Source: Streptomyces sulfonofaciens (lineage in GTDB: Bacteria; Actinomycetota; Actinomycetes; Streptomycetales; Streptomycetaceae). Taken from it: a stretch of DNA of 64,000 bases. The notes below the pieces were generated by a model, which was given only the letters and a program-made list of their open reading frames with translations, searched no databases and was not told the origin of the DNA. Positions 1 to 8,238 of this stretch are shown in pieces (position 1 is the first letter of the stretch; every line of letters begins with the position of its first letter). The DNA is taken from assembly GCF_014656295.1 (NCBI RefSeq), contig NZ_BNCD01000014.1:186001-250000 (forward strand). The letters run 5' to 3'. A program made the position numbers and the translations under genes.

Positions 1-63
1 GTCACCATCAAGTCGCTGGTCTTCAGCGAGGACCCCCGGCACCGGGCGCCGTCCGCGTCCTGA
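1..63 (+). CDS. C-terminal end of an unidentified protein (partial)
   Basis: The first 20 codons read in frame from base 1 to a TGA at 61-63 with normal actinobacterial codon use. The visible tail is polar and ends in ProSerAlaSer. The rest of the gene lies outside the window, so no function can be given. It converges with the flavoprotein gene that ends at 350. Confidence 0.45.
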   Translation, partial: VTIKSLVFSEDPRHRAPSAS

Positions 64-349
64 CGGGGGTCGGCCCCGGTGCCCTGACGCGGAAGCGCCC
101 CGGTGCGCCTGGCGCCCACGCATTGCGTGCAGGGGGCTGCGGCTCCGCATGGCCCTGCGCCTTGCGTCCACACCCGTGCCCGCGTCTGCGCCTTCGAGGG
201 GGCGCGGCGAGGAGGGTGCGTGTGTCCTCGCCGACGCGCCGGCGGCCGGCTGCCGCGGTGGCCGCCCGGCGGGATGGGCCGTGCTCCGCCATGGCTGCGC
301 CCCCGCTCCCGGGTGCGGTCGCCGGAGGCGGGGGCGCGGTCGGGGCGGG
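64..349. other. Convergent spacer, no gene seen
   Basis: This GC-rich stretch lies between the two converging genes. Reading frames in it are short and have arginine/alanine-rich compositions typical of non-coding frames in high-GC DNA. I saw no clear hairpin, promoter or repeat. Confidence 0.5.
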
Positions 350-1624
350 TCAGGCCGCGGGTGCCGGATCGGCCGGGGCGGTGATGAGGGACTTCAGCGG
401 GGTGTCCGCGTCGGCGGCGAGGTCGGCGGGGATCGTGGCCCGCCGGCCCAGCGCCGTGCGTACCGCCATGTAGTCCGCCGGGCGGTTGACGGCGTCGACC
501 GCGAGCAGCCGCCCCTCGCGGTAGTACAGGACCGAGAACCGCTCGCCCTCCCGGTCGCCGCGCACCACACAGGTGTCGTAGCCCGTGGAGAGCCCGGCGA
601 TCTGCAGCCGCAGATCGCCCTGGAACGACCAGAACCAGGGCACCTGCCCGGCTGCCTGCGCGGGCCTGCGGCCCAGCAGTGCCGCGGCGGCGGCCTGCGC
701 CTGTGCCACGGCATTGTGCACGGACTCCAGCCGCACCCTGCCCCGCCCCGTCACGGGATGCGGCTGGACGGTGCAGTCGCCGGCCGCGACCACGGCGGGG
801 TTGCTGGTGCGTGCGCAGGCGTCGACGACGATGCCGTCCTCGCACAGCAGTCCGAGCTGCCGGGCGAGTTCGGTGCGGGGCAGCACTCCCACCCCGACCA
901 GCACCAGGTCGGCCGCCACCCGGGAGCCGTCTGCGAGCCGCACGCCGGTGACCCGGCCGTTCGCGCCGTCGAAGCCCGTGACGCCTGCCGAGAGCCGTAC
1001 CTCCGTGCCGCGGCGTCCGTGCGCGGCACGGTAGAACTCCGAGACGACCGGGGCCACCGCCCGGGACATCAGCCGGTCCGCGGCCTCAAGCACCGTCACC
1101 GGCGCGCCGAGCGACCGGGCCGCCGCGGCGGCCTCGAGGCCGATGAAGCCACCGCCGACCACCACCACCCGGGGCCTGTCCGCCAGCCGGGCGCGCAGTC
1201 GCGCCGCGTCCTCGTGGTCGCGCAGGTAGCAGACACCGTCCAGGTCCGCACCGGGCACGTCGAGCCGCCGTGGCCCGGCCCCGACGGTCAGCGCCAGCCG
1301 GTCGAAGGGCAGCTCACGGCCGCTGTCGGTGGTCGCCGTACCGGAGCCGGGCGGCCCCGAGTCGGCGAGCCGCACCCCGGTCACCCGCTCACCGCAGATC
1401 AGGGTGATCCCGGCCTCGGCGTAGAAGGCGGGTGCGCGGAAGGCCAGCGAGTCCAGCTCGGCCTTACCGGTCAGGACCTCCTTGGACAGCGGCGGCCGCT
1501 GGTACGGCGGCCGCCGCTCCTCGCCGACCAGCGTGACGGGACCGGTGTCGCCGAGTTCGCGCAGCGATACGGCCAGTTGGAGGCCCGCCTGGCTGGCCCC
1601 GACGATCAGTGTGCCGGCGCTCAT
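350..1624 (-). CDS. FAD-dependent NAD(P)H:ferredoxin reductase-like protein
   Basis: A flavoprotein of about 424 residues in the putidaredoxin/rhodocoxin reductase (BphA4-like) family. Such proteins pass electrons from NAD(P)H to a ferredoxin serving P450s or Rieske oxygenases. The N-terminus has the FAD Rossmann segment LIVGASQAGLQLA, in which Ser-Gln replaces the usual glycine region. A second dinucleotide fold, VVVVGGGFIGLEAA, lies near residue 150. The family motif AAGDC, with a C-terminal reductase domain, follows. I chose the ATG at 1624 because it directly precedes the FAD fold; the frame is open upstream to 1663. No ferredoxin or oxygenase gene adjoins it. AT-rich operator-like DNA lies upstream. 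Family assignment is firm; the partner is unknown. Confidence 0.85.
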   Translation of the reverse strand: MSAGTLIVGASQAGLQLAVSLRELGDTGPVTLVGEERRPPYQRPPLSKEVLTGKAELDSLAFRAPAFYAEAGITLICGERVTGVRLADSGPPGSGTATTDSGRELPFDRLALTVGAGPRRLDVPGADLDGVCYLRDHEDAARLRARLADRPRVVVVGGGFIGLEAAAAARSLGAPVTVLEAADRLMSRAVAPVVSEFYRAAHGRRGTEVRLSAGVTGFDGANGRVTGVRLADGSRVAADLVLVGVGVLPRTELARQLGLLCEDGIVVDACARTSNPAVVAAGDCTVQPHPVTGRGRVRLESVHNAVAQAQAAAAALLGRRPAQAAGQVPWFWSFQGDLRLQIAGLSTGYDTCVVRGDREGERFSVLYYREGRLLAVDAVNRPADYMAVRTALGRRATIPADLAADADTPLKSLITAPADPAPAA

Positions 1625-1753
1625 CGGACGCACCGGCCCGCGTACCGGACCACCGGGCCGCACGCCGGCCGCGGGGGCCGCCCGGTTGCCGTGGCCCGCT
1701 CTGGGCAGTGACGCTGGTCTGTGCGTAGCATCGGCAAATCTCTCTGACTCAGA

Positions 1754-1779
1754 GGTTTTAAATGTAGGACCATTAAACC
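1754..1779. promoter_or_regulatory. Imperfect inverted repeat, candidate operator
   Basis: GGTTTTAAATG and CATTAAACC form an imperfect dyad around TAGGAC, about 130 bases upstream of the reductase start. A related AT-rich string at 1917-1932 lies on the bicupin side. The sequence also contains GTAGGACCA, a degenerate match to the GntR/FadR pattern. Dyad symmetry is seen; the cognate regulator is inferred. Confidence 0.4.
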
Positions 1780-1937
1780 ATCGACGTGGGGTCGCGGGAA
1801 GGGTGCGCCGTCGACGGTGGTGGGCGGCGGAGGAGGGGGATTCGGCCGGGCTGTCCGGTGGTGGCTTCCGGGGTCGCCGGATCCGTTGACGGCCCAGGGG
1901 TCCGTTGATATAACGGTTAGGCCATTAGACATGAGGG

Positions 1938-1948
1938 TGGTCATGCCG
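1938..1948 (+). promoter_or_regulatory. Degenerate FadR-type operator upstream of bicupin gene
   Basis: TGGTCATGCCG differs from the TGGTCATACCC sites at 6504 and 8134 at two positions. It lies about 310 bases upstream of the bicupin start, far for a repressor site, so the assignment is weak. Confidence 0.25.
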
Positions 1949-2256
1949 GTTCCGCAGAGGCCGACCACCGTGGACAGGACGGCAGTTCGCGCCCATGGCG
2001 GCGCTCGCTGGGCCCGCGTCACCCCGCCGGGCCGCGGGCGGTCCCTGCCGCCGGCACTTCCCGGAAGCGAAGCCGTCCCCGACCGTGCCCGGTGCGATCC
2101 CCGGGCACCCCGCCGCGGTGCGGGCCACGGCCGCGGGCGGGGACGCGCAGTCCCCGCCCGCGGCACCGCGGGGCATGCACGGCACACCGGAACACCGACG
2201 GTCGACTCCGAGCGCCAGGGCCGGGTCGGCGCCGAGACCAAGAGGAGCAGAACTGT

Positions 2257-3282
2257 ATGAGCGGCAAAAAGGGCCGGGTCTTCCTCAGGGGAATCACCTC
2301 GGAGACGTACGGGCTGAGGGAGTTCCGCCGCAGCCAGCTCGACGCCCCGCGGGTGCGCGACGACTCCGTGGTGGTCGACGACGCCAAGGTGGCCCACTCT
2401 GGCGACTCGGAGAAGTCACGCACCTGGTGGCGCATCGGCCCCGGTGACGACCCGTTCCTCACTCAGAGCCTCCAGGTCCACTTCGTGGAACTGCCCCCGC
2501 AGTCGTCCAACCACGGGCACGGCCACCAGAACGAGGCCGCCTTCTACATCCTGGAGGGCAAGGGCTACGAGATCCACGACGACCAGCGCTACGAGTGGGA
2601 GAAGGACGACCTGGTCATCGTCCACACCGACTCGGTGCACCGGCACTTCAACCCCTATGACGAGACGGCACGTTGTCTGATCTTCAAGGCGAAGTCGATG
2701 TGGATGTACCTCGGGCTGATCCAGCAGGGCCGCAGCGGCCCGGTCGAGAACGAGGAGCGCTTCGGCCCCCGCGAGGACTGGTCGCAGGTGTGGACGCCGG
2801 ACGTGGAGAAGCGCCGCAAGGTCGTCAAGTCCTCGGACACCACCTGGGAGACCACGCCCCTCGGCCGGGTGCGCAGGCTGTCGGGCCCCGGTGACGACGT
2901 GCGCACCTTCAGCGTCGACGCCTTCGTGCTGGACATCCCGGCGGGCAGCCGTTCCGGCAAGCGCTGGCACATGGCGGACGAGGTGCTCTACGTGCGCTCC
3001 GGCTCGGGCTACAGCCTGCACTGGGAGGTGGAGGCGGAGATCGCCGAGAAGTACTACGCGCGCATCGCCAACGAGCCCACCCGGCACGAGTTCAAGGCGG
3101 GGGACACCCTCTACGTCCCGCACAACACCGTCGCCCAGCACTTCTCCGCCGACGGCGAGCCGCTGGTGATGATCTCCGCCCAGAACCGCCTGTTCAAGCA
3201 GCTCGGCTACGACAACGTCACCTACCTGGAGAACGCCCCCGAGTACGACGAGGCGACCGGCGGGGCACACGCCCGCTCCTGA
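2257..3282 (+). CDS. Bicupin protein, gentisate 1,2-dioxygenase-like
   Basis: A 341-residue protein with two cupin barrels. The first has the metal-binding run NHGHGHQNEAAFYILEG near residues 83-99. The second has KRWHMADEVLYVRSGSG near residue 235 with a later His in NTVAQH. This architecture matches gentisate and 1-hydroxy-2-naphthoate dioxygenases, Fe(II) enzymes that open salicylate-type rings. The second site is more diverged, so a non-dioxygenase bicupin is possible. The start is the ATG preceded by AGAGGAG. It heads a probable operon with the methyltransferase (62-base gap) and MFS transporter, fitting uptake and breakdown of an aromatic acid. Fold is secure; substrate is not. Confidence 0.75.
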   Translation: MSGKKGRVFLRGITSETYGLREFRRSQLDAPRVRDDSVVVDDAKVAHSGDSEKSRTWWRIGPGDDPFLTQSLQVHFVELPPQSSNHGHGHQNEAAFYILEGKGYEIHDDQRYEWEKDDLVIVHTDSVHRHFNPYDETARCLIFKAKSMWMYLGLIQQGRSGPVENEERFGPREDWSQVWTPDVEKRRKVVKSSDTTWETTPLGRVRRLSGPGDDVRTFSVDAFVLDIPAGSRSGKRWHMADEVLYVRSGSGYSLHWEVEAEIAEKYYARIANEPTRHEFKAGDTLYVPHNTVAQHFSADGEPLVMISAQNRLFKQLGYDNVTYLENAPEYDEATGGAHARS

Positions 3283-3344
3283 CACCGCGCCCGAAGCGAC
3301 GAGCCACCCAGCCGTCAGAGCCCCGCAGCCAGCAAGGAGACGAG

Positions 3345-4040
3345 ATGCCGGAACAGAGCAGTTCGGCAGCCGCAGTCTGGTCCGACCCCGAGTTCGCCCG
3401 CGCCTGGCTCGGGGCTGATCCGCAGGGCGCGGGAGACCTGCTCGAACTGCCGCGCAGGATCGCGGCCGGGCTCGTCGCCGAGGAGACACCGGCGCCGGGC
3501 CTGGTCGTCGACGTCGCAGGCGGGGCGGGAAAGTTCCTGTCCGTGCTGCTCGACGCGTTCCCCGGTGCACGGGGGGTGTGGTTGGACGTCTCCGCCACCA
3601 TGCTCGACCGCGCCAGGAGCGATCTGGCGCGGTTCGGCGACCGGGTCGACTTCCTGATGGGCGACATGACGGCGCTGCGCGCCGCCGGTGTTCCCGGCGG
3701 TGCGGACGTCCTCCTCTCCTCACGCGCCAGCCACCATCTGGGCCGTGCGGAACTCCACGGCTTCTACCGTGAGGCGGCCGGACTGCTCGCCCCCGGCGGC
3801 TGGCTGGTCAACCTGGACCACATCGCCCCGGACGACGCGCTGTGGGACCGGCGCTACCGATCGGTGCGCACGCGCTTCACACCGCCCCGCCCCGCGGCCA
3901 CCGCCCACCACCACGACGGCCCCCTGCCGACCGTCCGCGACCACCTCGACGGTTACCGCGCCGCCGGCGTGAACGAGGTGGACATCGCCTGGAAGGCGTT
4001 CTACACCTGCCTGTTCGCGGGCCGCACCGCAGGCGCCTGA
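3345..4040 (+). CDS. Class I SAM-dependent methyltransferase
   Basis: A 231-residue protein with SAM motif I VVDVAGGAGKFL near residues 49-60 and an acidic motif II region (GVWLDVS). The Rossmann order is that of class I methyltransferases. The C-terminus is rich in His/Thr and ends in a typical strand. An AAGGAG ribosome site precedes the ATG. It lies between the bicupin and MFS genes, so it probably modifies an aromatic substrate or acts in its demethylation, which is inference. No substrate can be read from the sequence. Confidence 0.8.
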   Translation: MPEQSSSAAAVWSDPEFARAWLGADPQGAGDLLELPRRIAAGLVAEETPAPGLVVDVAGGAGKFLSVLLDAFPGARGVWLDVSATMLDRARSDLARFGDRVDFLMGDMTALRAAGVPGGADVLLSSRASHHLGRAELHGFYREAAGLLAPGGWLVNLDHIAPDDALWDRRYRSVRTRFTPPRPAATAHHHDGPLPTVRDHLDGYRAAGVNEVDIAWKAFYTCLFAGRTAGA

Positions 4041-4241
4041 CCTTCCCCGCGCCGGCGTCGGCGAGTCCTTGCCACCCGCCGCCCGCACCGCACCGGCGCC
4101 CATACCGCCGCCACCGGATCCCGCCGCCCTCCGGCGCGCCACCCTTCCTCCTCAGCCTCCCGCGAGGCCGTACGGCGCTCCCCTTCCGCCGTCCCGCCCG
4201 CCCGGAGCCACCTCCCCGCAACGAGCCGCGCAAGGATCACC

Positions 4242-5540
4242 ATGACCACCGACACCGAACCGGGCACCGGTAGGCACGACGGCCCGGGCAGCACGCTGCG
4301 CGGCCGGCACCTGCACAGGTGGCTGCACGTCAGCCTGCCGCTGCTGATCGCCTTCTCGGTCGCCCAGTTGAGCAAGTCCTCCATCGGGGTGATCGTCGCC
4401 GACGGCCCCTTCAGCCACCAGTTCGGCCTGGACCGACACCCCGGTTCGGTGGGCTGGCTGACCAGCCTCTTCCTGTACGCGTACGGCATCGCCCTGTTCG
4501 CCTGGGGCTTCGTGCTCAAGCGCCTCGGGCCGCGCACCTCGATGCTCATCGGCACGGCCATATGGGTGGTGGCGCTCGCACTGCCGCCCTTCGTGAACAC
4601 CCTGAACGAGCTGTACGGGACACGGATCCTGCTCGCGATCGGCGAGGCCTGCTTCTATCCGGTGGCGCACACCCTGACCGCACGCTGGTTCCCGATGCAC
4701 GAGCGGGCCCGGGCGAACGCCTCGTGGCTGTCGGGCATCTTCGTCGGCTCGGCGCTCGGCAGCTCGCTCACCACCACCATGCTCTCCTCGGCAGGCTGGC
4801 GCGTCACCTTCTTCGTACAGGCCGTGGTGGCCGCGCTGTTCGCCTTCTGCGTGGTGCTTGTGCTGCTCCAGGACCGTCCCGACCAGGCGCACGGGGTGAG
4901 TGAGCAGGAGGTGCAGCACATCGTGGAGGGCCGGTTCGAGTCGACGACGGTCGTCCCGAAGCGGGGGCCCGAGTCGCCGTTCCGCAACTACCGGTACTGG
5001 CTCACGATGCTGATGTACATCGGCACCAACGCCCCCTTCTACGGCCTGGTGACCTGGGTCCCGCTGTACCTGCGGGACGAGCGGCACGTCGACCTCGGTG
5101 ACATCGGCCTGCTGCTGACCGTCGCCAACGTGCTCTCGATCGTGGTCATGGTGCTGGTCGGCCGGGCCTCGGACCGCAAGGTGAAGCGCGCCGGGTGGGC
5201 TGCCTGGGGGTTCGCCATCGAGGGCCTCGGGATCGCGGGCACCGCGCTGTTCCACAACGCGGGCGTCGACAGCTTCTTCATCTTCCTGGGCCTGGCGGGC
5301 AACGCCTGGTGCGTCGTCACCAACTGGTCCCTGCTGCACAGCCTGATGCCGACGCGCCAGTCCGAGTACTCCAGCAGTGTCTTCGCCTCGCTCACCAACC
5401 TCGTCGGCGCGGCACTGCCCGGCCTCATGGGCACCCTGCTGACCGCCACCGGCTCCTACACCGCGGGGTTCGGCGTGCTGTTCCTGTCCGTGGTGGTGTC
5501 ACTCTGCTGCTGCCTGGTGCTCCGCCCGCAGGGGTACTGA
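4242..5540 (+). CDS. MFS transporter, anion:cation symporter type
   Basis: A 432-residue membrane protein with about 12 hydrophobic segments. It resembles the anion:cation symporter branch of the MFS, which imports organic acids such as phthalate, 4-hydroxybenzoate or hexuronates. The cytoplasmic loop between helices 2 and 3 carries a degenerate form of the family motif (KRLGPRTS). A long hydrophilic central loop lies near residues 205-250. It is third in the bicupin-methyltransferase set and ends before a strong bidirectional terminator. Uptake of the aromatic acid used by the upstream enzymes is the likeliest role. Confidence 0.8.
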   Translation: MTTDTEPGTGRHDGPGSTLRGRHLHRWLHVSLPLLIAFSVAQLSKSSIGVIVADGPFSHQFGLDRHPGSVGWLTSLFLYAYGIALFAWGFVLKRLGPRTSMLIGTAIWVVALALPPFVNTLNELYGTRILLAIGEACFYPVAHTLTARWFPMHERARANASWLSGIFVGSALGSSLTTTMLSSAGWRVTFFVQAVVAALFAFCVVLVLLQDRPDQAHGVSEQEVQHIVEGRFESTTVVPKRGPESPFRNYRYWLTMLMYIGTNAPFYGLVTWVPLYLRDERHVDLGDIGLLLTVANVLSIVVMVLVGRASDRKVKRAGWAAWGFAIEGLGIAGTALFHNAGVDSFFIFLGLAGNAWCVVTNWSLLHSLMPTRQSEYSSSVFASLTNLVGAALPGLMGTLLTATGSYTAGFGVLFLSVVVSLCCCLVLRPQGY

Positions 5541-5581
5541 CCCGCGGGCCCGGCCGGCCCGGCAGGCCGCGCGCCTCGCAT

Positions 5582-5639
5582 CCGTACGTGCAGCGACCGC
5601 GTCCCGGGATCTCCCGGGGCGCGGTCGCTGCACGTACGG
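5582..5639. terminator. Perfect 20-bp hairpin, bidirectional terminator
   Basis: CCGTACGTGCAGCGACCGCG at 5582-5601 is exactly complementary to 5620-5639, with an 18-base loop that is itself partly self-complementary. It sits between the converging MFS and gntR genes and would end transcription from both sides. There is no U-tract, as is usual in Streptomyces. Confidence 0.85.
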
Positions 5640-5659
5640 GGGGCGCCCGGTGCGGTGGC

Positions 5660-6457
5660 CTACCGGGTCGCGGCACCGGCCGGGCGGTCCGCCCGGTCCG
5701 CCTTCTCCGGCTCCTCCAGGCACAGCCGGTCGGCCGTGCGGGACAGGTGCTCGCGCATGATCCGCGAACCGGCCTCCGCGTCACCGGCCTGGATGGCCGC
5801 CAGGATCGCGCGGTGCTCCTCCAGGCCGCGGTGGCCCATCTCCGGCGCCGTGCTCTTCGCCGTCCGCAGGGACATCAGCAGCGGGCCGTGGAAGGAGTGC
5901 ACCAGCATCTCGAAGGCGGTGTTGTGGGTGGCCGCGGCGAGGGCGGAGTGGAACTCGGCGGACAGCGAGACGTCGTACTCCCCGCTGGTCAGTGCCGCCT
6001 CCTGGCGATCGCAGATGGCCGTCAGGGCGGCGATGTCCGCGTCGTCCGCGTGCGCGCACAGGATCGGGATGATGCCGACCTCCAGCACCATGCGGACCTC
6101 GGTGACCTCGCTCGCCGTCACGGCCGACAGGGTGAGCAGGTCGACGATGCTGGCGCCCACCCGGTCGCTGGTCGGCTGGGTGACGAACGCGCCGCCGTGG
6201 GCGCCGACGCGGATCTCCACGAGGCCGCCGGCCTCCAGCACCCGCAGGGCCTCGCGCACGGTGACCCGGCTCACCCCGAACCGCTCGCACATCTCGCGCT
6301 CCGGTGGAAGACGGTCGCCCGGGGAGAGCTTGCCCTCGTGGATGAGCGTGCGCACCTGGTCCACGATGAGCGCGGAGATCCGGCGGTCGTTCACGGGAGT
6401 CAGCAGACGGCCGGACTGGCCGTCCGCGCTCTTTGCGGACGCTCGGCGGGGCGGCAT
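5660..6457 (-). CDS. GntR-family regulator, FadR/FCD subfamily
   Basis: A 265-residue DNA-binding protein. Residues 28-95 form the GntR winged helix (LPPEREMCERFGVSRVTVREALRVLE). An all-helical FCD ligand domain follows, with the metal-binding histidine pattern including FHSALAAATHN and HRAIL. FCD regulators usually repress and are released by carboxylic acids or their metals. A TGGTCATACCC site lies 47 bases upstream of its start, in the divergent spacer with the alcohol dehydrogenase, and again before the first ABC cassette. It is therefore the probable local repressor and autoregulator. The ligand is unknown. Confidence 0.9.
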   Translation of the reverse strand: MPPRRASAKSADGQSGRLLTPVNDRRISALIVDQVRTLIHEGKLSPGDRLPPEREMCERFGVSRVTVREALRVLEAGGLVEIRVGAHGGAFVTQPTSDRVGASIVDLLTLSAVTASEVTEVRMVLEVGIIPILCAHADDADIAALTAICDRQEAALTSGEYDVSLSAEFHSALAAATHNTAFEMLVHSFHGPLLMSLRTAKSTAPEMGHRGLEEHRAILAAIQAGDAEAGSRIMREHLSRTADRLCLEEPEKADRADRPAGAATR

Positions 6458-6503
6458 AAGGGGTCCTTTCGTTACACGTTGACGAGTCTAGCTTAGCGGA
6501 TTA

Positions 6504-6514
6504 GGGTATGACCA
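6504..6514 (-). promoter_or_regulatory. FadR-type operator between gntR and alcohol dehydrogenase
   Basis: On the minus strand the bases read TGGTCATACCC, fitting the FadR subfamily pattern TGGT-N3-ACC(A). The match extends by one base (T) to the site at 8134. A possible -10 (TAGACT, within GTCTAGCT at 6486-6493) lies between it and the gntR start, so binding would block gntR and the divergent gene. Confidence 0.65.
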
Positions 6515-6688
6515 ATAGTCCCTGGTGGGGCCGTTTCCCGTGCGCCTGCCGACTCGCCCCCACAGTGACATTCCCGCGCGTGCGACGTGCGCGATCCGGA
6601 AAACCCGCGCAGCCGCCGGAGGACCCCCACCGCCGCCCCGGCCGCCACCCCGCGGTGAGCGGGCACCAGCGACCCGACGAGGTGCCAG

Positions 6689-7807
6689 TTGGACGAAGCA
6701 CTACCCGAGCGGGCCCGGGCCGCGGTCGCCGAGGGGCCCGGCACCACCAGGCTGCGCGACCTCCCGCTGCCGCGCCCGGGGGCGGACGAGGGCCTGCTGC
6801 GGGTGGAGGCGACCGGTGTCTGCCCCACCGACTGGGAACGCTACCTGCGCGGCTGCGGCGGCGTCATCCTGGGGCACGAGACCGTCGGCCGGGTGACGGC
6901 GCTGGGGGAGCGGGCGGCAGCGCGGTGGGGCGTGGCCGTCGGCGACCGGATCGCGGTGGAGGAGTTCCTGCCCTGCGGGACCTGCCGTCCCTGCCGGCGC
7001 GGCGACTACCGGCTGTGCCGTGCCGCCGGCGACGGCGGCGGCACACCGCACCCGGGTTACGGCCGCACCCCGGTCGCCTCCCGCCCCGGTCTGTACGGCG
7101 GCTTCAGCGACTACCTCTATCTGCATCCGCGCTCCGTCGTGCACCCGGTGGGCGACACCGTCGACCCGCGGGCCGCCACGTTGTTCGCACCGCTGTCCAG
7201 CGGGATCCGCTGGGTCGTGCGGCAGGCGCGGCTGCGTGCCGGGGACACCGTCGTGGTCCTCGGCACCGGCCGCCAGGGCCTCGGGTGCGTGCTCGCCGCC
7301 CATGAGGCGGGTGCGGGAACCGTCATCGCGGTGGGGCCGGCCGCCCGGTGGCAGCATCTGCACCTCGCCAAGCACCTCGGGGCCGCCCATGTCGTCTTCC
7401 GCGACGAGGAGGCGGCCGTCGACGGCGTACGGGAGCTGACCGGCGGGCGCGGCGCGGACATCGTGGTGCACCTGACGCCGGAGCCCGGCACCGTCGCGGA
7501 AGCCGTCGCGATGGCGGCCGACCGTGCCACGGTCGTGCTGGCCGCCCCCGACGAGGGCCGCATCCCCGCCTGCCTGCCCGAAGACTTCCCCTACGACACC
7601 GTGGTGCGCCGGGAACTGCGCATGGTCGGGGCGCACGGCCACGACCACCGGTCCGTGGAGCCCGCGCTGGACATCATCCGCTCCGGGCGCTATCCCCTGC
7701 ATCTGCTGACGACCCATCACTTCCCGGTGGCCGAAACAGATCTGGCCCTGCGTACCGTGGCCGGCCACAGCGGCGAGCACGCCCTGCACGTCAGCGTGGG
7801 AGCCTGA
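6689..7807 (+). CDS. Zinc-dependent medium-chain alcohol dehydrogenase
   Basis: A 372-residue NAD(P)-dependent oxidoreductase. The catalytic zinc site is indicated by GVCPTDW and GHETVGRV. The structural zinc cluster CGTCRPCRRGDYRLC has all four cysteines. The nucleotide fold VVVLGTGRQGLGCV lies near residue 190. The start is a TTG at 6689 with GACGAGG just upstream; no ATG or GTG in frame fits better. It is divergent from the GntR gene across an operator, so it is likely induced by the same ligand. It probably oxidises an alcohol intermediate of the local aromatic or acid pathway. Confidence 0.85.
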   Translation: MDEALPERARAAVAEGPGTTRLRDLPLPRPGADEGLLRVEATGVCPTDWERYLRGCGGVILGHETVGRVTALGERAAARWGVAVGDRIAVEEFLPCGTCRPCRRGDYRLCRAAGDGGGTPHPGYGRTPVASRPGLYGGFSDYLYLHPRSVVHPVGDTVDPRAATLFAPLSSGIRWVVRQARLRAGDTVVVLGTGRQGLGCVLAAHEAGAGTVIAVGPAARWQHLHLAKHLGAAHVVFRDEEAAVDGVRELTGGRGADIVVHLTPEPGTVAEAVAMAADRATVVLAAPDEGRIPACLPEDFPYDTVVRRELRMVGAHGHDHRSVEPALDIIRSGRYPLHLLTTHHFPVAETDLALRTVAGHSGEHALHVSVGA

Positions 7808-8238
7808 CCGCGCGGGGCGGCCGAGGTCCGGCGGTGCGCCGAGGGTGCAAGGGGGGCCGCCGCCGCACCGCACCGGCCGAAGGCCCGGGTGTCGCACACG
7901 TGCCCGGGTGCCGTCGGGCCGTCGCCTCAGGTCCGTGCCGCCGGGCCGGTGGCGTGCCACCCACCCGGTCGTACCGGGACGCGAACCACCACACCGTCAG
8001 GCCCGGCAGCGGGTCGCACCCCGGCTGAGCTGCGCGGCGCGCACGCCCACCGCGCCCATGGCGCGGCACCCCGCGCACCCCGCGCACACCATGCCGCGGG
8101 GTGTTCAAGAAAAGCATGTCGCTTCTATTGCAATGGTCATACCCTCAGCCCAGAATGACAGGGATTTTTCCCGGCGATTACCCATCGATATCAGCCACTG
8201 CCCGGTCTTCCCCGTGGGCCTCAACCGGAAGTGACCGC
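7808..8238. other. Spacer upstream of ABC cassette 1
   Basis: About 430 bases with no supported gene. The first 290 bases are GC-rich. The stretch 8101-8230 is markedly AT-richer and holds the FadR-like operator at 8134-8144. A promoter for the cassette is therefore likely here. Confidence 0.5.
8134..8144 (+). promoter_or_regulatory. FadR-type operator upstream of ABC cassette 1
   Basis: TGGTCATACCC, identical to the site next to the gntR gene, lies 95 bases before the lipoprotein start in a locally AT-rich promoter-like stretch. It suggests that the importer is controlled by the GntR protein encoded at 5660-6457. Confidence 0.65.

Larger units (their letters stand above)
1625..2256. other. 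Divergent promoter region with AT-rich operator-like patches
   Basis: This 630-base region separates the reductase gene (minus) from the bicupin gene (plus). Two unusually AT-rich patches stand out, near 1735-1782 and 1905-1935. They share a TAGG(A)CCATTA(A/G)AC pattern. A FadR-like half-match TGGTCATGCCG lies at 1938-1948. The remainder is GC-rich with no convincing gene. Confidence 0.5.

Noticed and set aside
5660..6457. GntR protein as regulator of the PKS-NRPS operon
   Set aside because: It is 27 kb away, and no TGGT-N3-ACC site was seen near the P450 start.
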